NCBI RefSeq assembly: GCF_900184895.1
Contig: NZ_FXZK01000010.1
Location: 62,001-126,000, forward strand
Length of the DNA stretch: 64,000 nucleotides
Origin: Flavimaricola marinus
GTDB lineage: Bacteria > Pseudomonadota > Alphaproteobacteria > Rhodobacterales > Rhodobacteraceae
Direction of reading: 5' to 3'
Shown: piece by piece, positions 58,061 through 64,000 of the stretch
Layout of the letters: every line of letters starts with the position of its first letter
Numbering within the stretch: the stretch's first letter is position 1
Made by a program: the position numbers and the translations under genes
The notes under the pieces: model-generated
What the model was told of the DNA's origin: nothing
What the model saw: only the letters and a program-made list of their open reading frames with translations
Database searches by the model: none

Positions 58061-58813
58061 TCAGATGGCAAGATATTGCGCGCGCAATTTCTCGTCTTCC
58101 AGCACTTCTTGTGCAAGCCCGTCATAAACCACGGACCCGGTATCGAGGATCACGGCGCGGTCGGCAAGCTTGAGAGCGGCGACGGCGTTCTGTTCCACGA
58201 TGACCGTCGTGATGCCCTGATCGCGAATGATGTTCAGCGTCTTGGCGATTTCCTGCACGATCACCGGGGCGAGCCCTTCGTATGGTTCGTCGAGCAAGAG
58301 CACCTTGATGTCCCGGGCAAGGGCGCGTGCAATCGCCAGCATCTGCTGTTCCCCGCCGGAGAGCGTGACGCCCTCTTGCTTGCGCCGCTCGCCAAGTCGC
58401 GGGAACAGCTCGTAGATCCGATCGAGCGACCAGCCGATCGGAGGAGCGATCTGCGCCAGCTTGAGGTTTTCCTCGACCGTGAGGCCGGGGATGATCCGCC
58501 GGTCTTCGGGCACCAGCGCGATACCGGCAGCAGAGGCCTGATGCGACTTCATGGTGTGAAGCGGCTGGTGGTCGAGCCAGATCTCGCCCGATTTCAGGGC
58601 CGGATTGTCCAGCCGGGCAATGGTGCGCAGGGTCGAGGTCTTGCCCGCACCGTTCCGCCCGAGCAGGGCGAGGATCTCGCCTTCGTGGATGTTGAAGCTG
58701 ACCCCTTGGACGATGTAGCTCTCGCCGTAGTAGGCCTCGATATTCCAGACCGACAGAAACGCGGGTGCGGTTGCTGCGTGGTTGGCATTGATGTTGACGG
58801 CTTGGTTCGTCAT
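58061..58813 (-). CDS. livF: branched-chain-amino-acid-type ABC transporter ATPase (LivF)
   Basis: 250 residues, with [20 protein letters not shown], Walker [16 protein letters not shown], signature [15 protein letters not shown], Walker [14 protein letters not shown] and switch IVEQN. The E-Q-N after Walker B is typical of LivF. The ATG at 58813 has GAGGA 7 bases upstream; the longer frame overlaps livG and is rejected. It is the last gene of the importer and the nearest to acs. Confidence 0.93.
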   Translation of the reverse strand: MTNQAVNINANHAATAPAFLSVWNIEAYYGESYIVQGVSFNIHEGEILALLGRNGAGKTSTLRTIARLDNPALKSGEIWLDHQPLHTMKSHQASAAGIALVPEDRRIIPGLTVEENLKLAQIAPPIGWSLDRIYELFPRLGERRKQEGVTLSGGEQQMLAIARALARDIKVLLLDEPYEGLAPVIVQEIAKTLNIIRDQGITTVIVEQNAVAALKLADRAVILDTGSVVYDGLAQEVLEDEKLRAQYLAI

Positions 58814-58836
58814 TGTGTTGTCCTCACTCAGGCGCG

Positions 58837-59595
58837 TCAGTGCGCGGCCTCGCCCAGATAGGCTTCCTTGACCTTCGGGTGGCCCTTGATTTTCTCGGGT
58901 GTGTCTTCGACCAGCGGCGTGCCTTGCGCCAACACCGTGATCCTGTCGGCAAGTGAAAACACCACGTGCATATCGTGTTCGATGATGGCCATCGTGATGT
59001 CGCGCTTTTCCTTGATCTCCTTGAGAAGATCGATGGTGTTGTTGGTGTCGGCCCGTGCCATGCCCGCCGTCGGTTCGTCGAGCAGAAGCAGCCGCGGTTC
59101 CTGCACGAGGCACATGGCCATTTCGAGCCGCCTCTTGTCACCGCGGGACATCACGCTGGCGATCATGTTGCGTTTGTCGAGCATGTTCACATCGTCGAGC
59201 ATGGCTTCCGCCTGTTCGCGGATGTTCTTCTCGTTCCCGACGCTTTCGATCGCATGCATTCGGAACGCCCCGTCCCGCTTGGCAAAGCAGGGGATCATCA
59301 CGTTCTCGATGACGCTGAGATCGGCGAAGATCTCCGGTGTCTGGAATACCCGGCTGATCCCCATCTGATTGATCTCGTAGGGTTGCCGTCCGAGGACGGA
59401 GTTCCCGTCGAACATGACCGACCCGGAGTCGGGGATCAGCTTGCCCACCAGCACGTTGAGCAGGGTGGACTTGCCGGCCCCGTTGGGCCCGATGATCGCG
59501 TGCACGGTGTTCTCGGCGACCGAGAGATTGACATCTCCCAGCGCCTGCAACCCGCCGAACCGCTTGTTCACACCTTTGACTTCTAGGATGCCCAT
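58837..59595 (-). CDS. livG: branched-chain-amino-acid-type ABC transporter ATPase (LivG)
   Basis: 252 residues with MGILEVKGVNKRFGGLQAL, Walker A AIIGPNGAGKSTLLNVLVG, RVFQTPEIFADLSVIEN (Q-loop), Walker B LLLLDEPTAGMA and IIEHDMHVVFSLADRI. The signature segment reads VMSRGDKRRLEMAMCL, in which SRGDKR replaces the usual LSGGQ-R, as in some urea-transporter relatives (UrtD). That similarity suggests the importer is closer to the urea/amide branch than to classical Liv. It starts 13 bases after livM. Confidence 0.92.
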   Translation of the reverse strand: MGILEVKGVNKRFGGLQALGDVNLSVAENTVHAIIGPNGAGKSTLLNVLVGKLIPDSGSVMFDGNSVLGRQPYEINQMGISRVFQTPEIFADLSVIENVMIPCFAKRDGAFRMHAIESVGNEKNIREQAEAMLDDVNMLDKRNMIASVMSRGDKRRLEMAMCLVQEPRLLLLDEPTAGMARADTNNTIDLLKEIKEKRDITMAIIEHDMHVVFSLADRITVLAQGTPLVEDTPEKIKGHPKVKEAYLGEAAH

Positions 59596-59608
59596 GGCTC
59601 GTGTCTCC

Positions 59609-60796
59609 TTATTCGGCTGGTTTTGTGGTGGCGGAGGAGGCGTCGTCGGTCTTGCGCCGCTTGAACAGCCGCCCGATCCGCTGACCTCCTTCGACGAGTC
59701 CGCCGGGAAGGAAGATCACGATGGCCATGAAGATCAGACCCAGGGTCAGGTGCCAGCCTTTACCGATGAACGGGTGCAGGATGGTGACCATGAAATCTTC
59801 CAATCCGTCAGGCATGAATGCGAACCACTGGTGCAGGATGCCGTCGTTGATCTTGGAGAAGATGTTCTCGAGATACTTGATCAGTCCCGCCCCAAGCACC
59901 GGCCCGATGAGCGTGCCGGCCCCGCCGAGGATCGTCATCAGAACGACTTCTCCCGATGCGGTCCACTGCATCCGCTCGGCCCCGGTGAGCGGGTCCATCG
60001 CCGCCAGAAGCCCACCGGCCAGACCGGCATACATCCCGGAGATCACGAAGGCCGCCAGAGTGTAGGGCTTGGGCGAGACGCCGGTGAAGGTCAGCCGGTT
60101 CTGGTTGGATTTGACTGCCCGCAGCATCAGCCCGAACGGCGACCGGAAGATCCGCAGCGAGATGTAGAACGACAGCAGCATCATCAGCGCGGCGAGGTAG
60201 TATCCGTTGCCGAACGTGAAGGTCCATGCGCCGAGTTCAAGATCCGCCGTTCCCCGCATTTCGATCCCGAACAGGTGTGGCACGTTGGGGCTGTTCTCGC
60301 CCATCAGGATTTGCGGGTCGTTCGTATAGACCTGCAGTCCAGTTTCCCCGTTGGTGATCGGTGTGAGCACCGAGTAGGCCAGGGCATAGGACATCTGCGC
60401 GAAGGCCAGTGTCAGGATCGAGAAGTAGATCCCCGACCGCCGCAGCGAGATGTATCCGATGACCACCGAGAAGGCCGCCGCCACGATGACCGACAAGAGG
60501 ATCGCCGGCACGACGTTGTAGCTGAGCAATTTGAACATCCAGACCGCGGCATAGGACCCCATCCCGAGGAACGCGGCGTGCCCGAACGAGAGGTAACCGG
60601 TCAGACCGAACAGGATGTTGAACCCGATGGCGAAAATTCCGAAGATGACGAACCGTTGCATCAGGTCGGGGTAGCCCGCGTTGAACTGCGCCATGGCGCT
60701 GTCTGCGGGGAAGGGGTTGAGCAGGATCGGTGCGGCCATGACCATGATGGCCACAATGATCAGGAGGCGGGTGTCTTTTGTATCAAGTCCAAGCAT
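59609..60796 (-). CDS. livM: branched-chain-amino-acid-type ABC transporter permease (LivM)
   Basis: 395 residues, about ten membrane segments. The family loop [20 protein letters not shown] and the C-terminal coupling motif [19 protein letters not shown] with [21 protein letters not shown] are clear. A large periplasmic insertion (about 135-195) carries [18 protein letters not shown]. The end is basic and soluble (RRKTDDASS). It lies 3 bases after livH. Confidence 0.93.
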   Translation of the reverse strand: MLGLDTKDTRLLIIVAIMVMAAPILLNPFPADSAMAQFNAGYPDLMQRFVIFGIFAIGFNILFGLTGYLSFGHAAFLGMGSYAAVWMFKLLSYNVVPAILLSVIVAAAFSVVIGYISLRRSGIYFSILTLAFAQMSYALAYSVLTPITNGETGLQVYTNDPQILMGENSPNVPHLFGIEMRGTADLELGAWTFTFGNGYYLAALMMLLSFYISLRIFRSPFGLMLRAVKSNQNRLTFTGVSPKPYTLAAFVISGMYAGLAGGLLAAMDPLTGAERMQWTASGEVVLMTILGGAGTLIGPVLGAGLIKYLENIFSKINDGILHQWFAFMPDGLEDFMVTILHPFIGKGWHLTLGLIFMAIVIFLPGGLVEGGQRIGRLFKRRKTDDASSATTKPAE

Positions 60797-60799
60797 GGC

Positions 60800-61831
60800 T
60801 TATTCCTCCATCACGCCTCTACGGCCCATCAGGCCGCGGGGGCGGGTCAATAGAATGGCGATGGCGACGAGGTAGATGATGATCTGGTCGATACCCGGAA
60901 GCAGCGACTTGACCTCGTTCATCGAGGCGAAACTTTGCAGAATTCCCAAAAGGAAGCCTGCCAGAACCGCGCCCGGCAGCGAGCCCATGCCGCCGACGAC
61001 GACCACGACGAAGCTGAGCACGAGGAAGTCCATGCCCATGTTGTAGTTGGGCGACAAGATCGGCGTATACATCGCCCCGGCGAGTCCGGCGACGGCGGCG
61101 GCGAGGCCGAACATGATGGTGAACCGCTTGTCGATGTCGATTCCCAGAAGCCCGACGGTTTCCCGGTCTGCCATGCCTGCCCGGACCACCATCCCGAAGG
61201 TGGTGAACTGCAGGAAGGCGAAGACACCGGCGATGATCACCGCCGAGAAGAGGAAGTAGATCAGCCGCCAGTAGGGGTAGATGATCGCGTTCTCGTCAAA
61301 TCCGAGCCAGACACCGAAATCGAGGCTGCCGGAGAAGGCTGCGGGTGCGGGCGTCGGGATCGGGTTCGCGCCGTAGTTGGCCTTGATGATCTCGCCCAGC
61401 ACGATGGCGAGGCCAAAGGTCACGAGGATCTGGTCGGCGTGGGGGCGTTTGTAGAAATGCTTGATCAGCCCGCGTTCCATCACGAAACCGACCAACAGCA
61501 TGACCGGAATGGCAAAGAGGATCGACAACGGCACCGCCCAGTCGATGATCGCGGCACCGGTCTCAGGGCCAAACCAGTCCTGAAGATACGGCACGTCGAC
61601 TTTCAGCGGATTACCCAGAAAGTCGGTGCGGGTTTCGTCGACGATTTCATGGCTCAGCTGTAACAGGCGGCTGAACGTCACCGCACAGAAGGCACCGATC
61701 ATGAACAGCGCACCGTGGGCAAAGTTGACCACGCCGAGCGTCCCGAAGATCAGGGTCAGGCCAAGAGCGATCAGCGCATAGGCCGACCCCTTGTCCAGAC
61801 CGTTTAGAATTTGAAGAATGATGGCGTCCAT
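60800..61831 (-). CDS. livH: branched-chain-amino-acid-type ABC transporter permease (LivH)
   Basis: 343 residues. The opening ILQILNGLDKGSAYALIALGLTLIFG and GVVNFAHGALFMIGAF are typical of LivH/UrtB, and GLAGAMYTPILSPNYNMG with VVVVGGMGSLPGAVLAGFLLG is the coupling region. An insertion around 60-95 (VDETRTDFLGNPLKVD) is longer than in E. coli LivH. The gene starts 138 bases after the binding-protein gene with a hairpin between. Confidence 0.93.
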   Translation of the reverse strand: MDAIILQILNGLDKGSAYALIALGLTLIFGTLGVVNFAHGALFMIGAFCAVTFSRLLQLSHEIVDETRTDFLGNPLKVDVPYLQDWFGPETGAAIIDWAVPLSILFAIPVMLLVGFVMERGLIKHFYKRPHADQILVTFGLAIVLGEIIKANYGANPIPTPAPAAFSGSLDFGVWLGFDENAIIYPYWRLIYFLFSAVIIAGVFAFLQFTTFGMVVRAGMADRETVGLLGIDIDKRFTIMFGLAAAVAGLAGAMYTPILSPNYNMGMDFLVLSFVVVVVGGMGSLPGAVLAGFLLGILQSFASMNEVKSLLPGIDQIIIYLVAIAILLTRPRGLMGRRGVMEE

Positions 61832-61931
61832 GTGCCCCGCGCCCCTTTATCGATTTGATGGCTGATCGCGCGGCCGGGCGATAGCGCCCTCGGTCCGCGT
61901 CGCGGTCTTGTTCCGGCGAAGGCCGGGAAGA

Positions 61932-61954
61932 GAGGGCGGAGTGTCCCCGCCCTC
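61932..61954 (-). other. hairpin between binding-protein and permease genes
   Basis: Perfect 8-bp stem GAGGGCGG/CCGCCCTC with a seven-base loop, 15 bases after the binding-protein stop on the minus strand. Such intercistronic hairpins often stabilise the upstream mRNA so that the binding protein is made in excess. Confidence 0.6.
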
Positions 61955-61969
61955 AATCGTTTCAGACGC

Positions 61970-63337
61970 TTAGGCGCCCGGGTTGCACTCGCCCAGCGAA
62001 GCTTCCGGACCACCGAACATCGGGTGATCGGAAGGATACTCGACCTGAGCGCGTGGTGTGACTTCGACGATTTCCACGGTGTCGTAGCCGACCATGGAAG
62101 CACTGCCGGAAGCCGACGCAACGCCCTTCATGACCAGAACGTCCTTGAAGCACTGGTGATCGGCGCCGCGGTAGAACGTCGGGCCGTTGCCGAGTCCGTC
62201 GAATTCGAAATCTTCGAGTGCTTCGGCGACTGCGCAGGGGTTGAACGATCCGGCGCGGGTCACGGCGTCTGCATAGAGCAGGGTCTGCACGTAGCAGGTA
62301 TGGGCCGAGCCCGAAGGCGGACGGCCGTACTTCTCACCGAAGGACCGCACGAATGCCTGCGTGCCTTCGTCCTGAAGCTGCCAGTTCCAGTTCATGGAGC
62401 CGAACACGCCTTCGATGTTGGTGCCCGCACCAGCGGCCATCAGCTCGGAGAACAACGGCACGATGATCTTGAAGTCCTTGCCGTTGACTTGCTTGTCCTT
62501 CAGGCCGAACTGCGTCGCTTGCGTCAGCGAGTTGACCATGTCTGCACCGTAGTGGTTCAGAACCAGCGTATCGGCGCCGGAGTTGAGCACTGGCGCGATG
62601 TAGGACGAGAAGTCGCCCGCACCCACTGGTGTCAGCACGTTCTGAGCGGTGTTCCAGCCGATCGCTTCGGTCGACTGCTGCATCGACTCCTGCTGGGTCC
62701 AGCCCCAAGTATAGTCCGCCGTCAGGTGATAGGCGTTGCGATCCGAGCCGTATTCCTTTTCGAGGATCGGGCCGAGGGCCGCACCGGACATGTAACCGTT
62801 GAAGAAGTGACGGAAGCCGTTGGCCTTGCGGTCCTTGCCGGTAGTGTCGTTGGAGTGCGTCAGGCCGGCCATGAAGATGATGCCGGCCTCTTGGCAGAGA
62901 CCCTGAACAGCGATGGCCACACCGGAGGACGAACCGCCGTTGACCATGATCACGCCGTCTTTCTGGATCATCGACTGCGCCGCGGCGCGTGCCACGTCGG
63001 ATTTGGTCTGAGTATCGCCGGTGACGAAATTCACCTGCTTGCCCAAAATGCCTGTTCCGTCCAGAACCTTGGACGAGAAGGTGTTGAGCATCCCGCCGTC
63101 GCCGATGCCGTTCAGGTGCTCGACTGCAAGCTCCTGCGCGCGCAGTTCGTCGAGACCTTCTTCGGCGTAGGCACCTGTCTGCGGCACGTTGAAGCCGATG
63201 GTGACGGTGCTGCCGGTCGGCGCGTTGGTAAAGCCTGCATGAGCGTCTGCACGCAGATAGGTCGGCAGAGCGAGGCCGGCCCCGGCGATGGCGCCAGTGC
63301 GCAATACACCCCGGCGAGTGAAGTTAGATTTGGACAT
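61970..63337 (-). CDS. Liv/urea-type ABC transporter substrate-binding protein, Tat signal
   Basis: 455 residues. The N-terminus MSKSNFTRRGVLRTGAIAGA has a twin-arginine motif, so folded export through Tat is likely. The mature protein is a type I periplasmic binding protein of the amino-acid/amide class (VTIGFNVPQTGAYAEEGLDE, NGGSSSGVAIAVQ, LTADYTWGW, LNHYGADMVN). The seven cysteines and the length exceed those of LivJ. The ligand cannot be read; genomic context with acs and a fatty-acyl-type regulator points to a short-chain carboxylate or amide. GGGAGGA precedes the ATG by 5 bases. Confidence 0.9.
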   Translation of the reverse strand: MSKSNFTRRGVLRTGAIAGAGLALPTYLRADAHAGFTNAPTGSTVTIGFNVPQTGAYAEEGLDELRAQELAVEHLNGIGDGGMLNTFSSKVLDGTGILGKQVNFVTGDTQTKSDVARAAAQSMIQKDGVIMVNGGSSSGVAIAVQGLCQEAGIIFMAGLTHSNDTTGKDRKANGFRHFFNGYMSGAALGPILEKEYGSDRNAYHLTADYTWGWTQQESMQQSTEAIGWNTAQNVLTPVGAGDFSSYIAPVLNSGADTLVLNHYGADMVNSLTQATQFGLKDKQVNGKDFKIIVPLFSELMAAGAGTNIEGVFGSMNWNWQLQDEGTQAFVRSFGEKYGRPPSGSAHTCYVQTLLYADAVTRAGSFNPCAVAEALEDFEFDGLGNGPTFYRGADHQCFKDVLVMKGVASASGSASMVGYDTVEIVEVTPRAQVEYPSDHPMFGGPEASLGECNPGA

Positions 63338-63472
63338 TGAAATCCTCCCTTTCGTGAACACCACAGGGCGGAGGCTCCTCACTCCTCCCTGTGCGAGCAC
63401 TTTTTCTAGTGCTGCTGCATTACGCGCAGGATTGGAAAGTTTCACAACAAGTGCTTCGGGCGACTGGAAATT

Positions 63473-63511
63473 TCTGTAAAGACGATTACAGATTTTCTTG
63501 TTAATCTGTAA
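63473..63511. promoter_or_regulatory. triple half-site operator between importer and XRE gene
   Basis: TCTGTAA (63473-63479) pairs with TTACAGA (63486-63492), and TTACAGATT (63486-63494) pairs perfectly with AATCTGTAA (63503-63511) across eight bases. Three half sites about 13-19 bp apart lie in the AT-richer middle of the divergent region, 53 bases before the XRE start. Likely the site of the XRE regulator. Confidence 0.65.
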
Positions 63512-63563
63512 AAGAGTTTTCTCGCATCCGCAGTAGTCGGTTGAAACCATGAAGGAAATGCCG

Positions 63564-64000
63564 ATGGTCGAAAGTCAGCGCACCGGTGCCCGCATTCGCG
63601 CCCGCAGGTTGGATCGCGGCATCAGCCAGACCGAGCTTGCCCATATGGCCGGGATTTCGCCGCCCTATCTGAACCTGATCGAGCACAACCGTCGCAGAAT
63701 CGCGGGCAAGGTTCTGCACGACATCGCCCGCGCCCTTGGTCTCGACGCCTCGGTCCTCACCGAAGTGGCGGAGCCTGCCTTGCTCGAGGCTCTCGATCTG
63801 GCCGCCGCGTCCGAGCCCGCCAGCGGCGCAGAGCGCACCCAGACCCGCGAATTCGCGGACCGGTTTCCGGGGTGGGCGGCGACCGTCGCAGCCCAGGCCC
63901 GCCGAATTTCCGGCCTCGAAGATCGTGTCGCGGCTCTGTCGGACCGCCTTGCCCATGACATGCAGCTCGACACGTCGCTTCATGAAGTGATCTCGGTGGT
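63564..64000 (+). CDS. XRE family regulator, short-chain fatty acyl-CoA regulator-like (3' end off window)
   Basis: 145 residues are visible. The helix-turn-helix is IRARRLDRGISQTELAHM and GISPPYLNLIEHNRRRIAG, where the P-P-YLN-IEHN-RR pattern is typical of ScfR-type regulators (the family with PccR, RamB and relatives) that sense acyl-CoAs. A helix follows (RRISGLEDRVAALSDRLAHD); the C-terminal ligand domain lies beyond the window. ATG 63564 has AAGGA 7 bases upstream; ATG 63549 would add five residues. It diverges from the importer-acs genes and probably controls them. Confidence 0.8.
   Translation, partial: MVESQRTGARIRARRLDRGISQTELAHMAGISPPYLNLIEHNRRRIAGKVLHDIARALGLDASVLTEVAEPALLEALDLAAASEPASGAERTQTREFADRFPGWAATVAAQARRISGLEDRVAALSDRLAHDMQLDTSLHEVISV

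Noticed and set aside
63501-63983. 160-residue minus-strand frame at the window end
   Set aside because: Lies opposite the XRE regulator, whose helix-turn-helix is clear, and runs over the operator.

Overview
The window looks like a chromosomal segment of a high-GC marine-type alphaproteobacterium of the order Rhodobacterales (Roseobacter/Paracoccaceae group). This rests on gene content and order: an hflK-hflC-DUF2065 cluster, an NDUFA12 homologue next to mlaD-DUF2155-aat-accC-accB, an frc-type sugar transporter, a glgB-glgC-glgA-glgX-pgm glycogen operon, and two copies of a GC-rich hairpin element of a type I associate with Rhodobacterales. I saw no tRNA, rRNA, CRISPR array, transposase or phage gene. 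No gene-free stretch exceeds about 230 bases.

Layout. 1-13.9 kb holds housekeeping and accessory metabolism: an L-serine ammonia-lyase cut by the window edge, a GST, a rhodanese-type sulfurtransferase, rpiA, glutathione reductase, hflKC, a LysE exporter, a DUF2182/DUF1326 pair and a fused hydantoinase/oxoprolinase. 14.0-18.05 kb is a translationally coupled Mn/Fe-type ABC importer behind two Fur-family-like dyads. 18.1-22.7 kb is a PqiAABC-type MCE lipid-transport cluster whose PqiB carries a long repetitive tail. 23.1-35.6 kb is one continuous minus-strand series, frcBCAK then glgBCAX-pgm, with a divergent ROK regulator, so fructose-type sugar uptake, phosphorylation and glycogen turnover may be co-expressed. 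A LacI-family regulator with two canonical operators in front of it follows at 37-38.2 kb.

39.3-48.5 kb is a type I secretion locus: a 1448-residue Ig-repeat adhesin, then an outer-membrane TolC-like lipoprotein, a LapB-like ABC exporter and an HlyD-type adaptor. 48.5-49.4 kb is an ArsR-SRPBCC pair with operators over its own start codon. 49.5-55.3 kb holds clpP-clpX, NDUFA12, mlaD, DUF2155 and the minus-strand accB-accC-aat genes; aat is frameshifted in a seven-base homopolymer.

55.4-64 kb is a catabolic unit: acetyl-CoA synthetase downstream of a complete branched-chain-amino-acid-type ABC importer (binding protein, two permeases, two ATPases). Divergent from it is an XRE regulator resembling short-chain fatty acyl-CoA regulators, cut by the window end. 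Three TCTGTAA-type half sites lie in the divergent promoter region. My main candidates for little-described biology are this importer-acs-regulator unit, the DUF2182/DUF1326 pair, the metal permease with a DtxR-like tail, and the repeat-extended PqiB.
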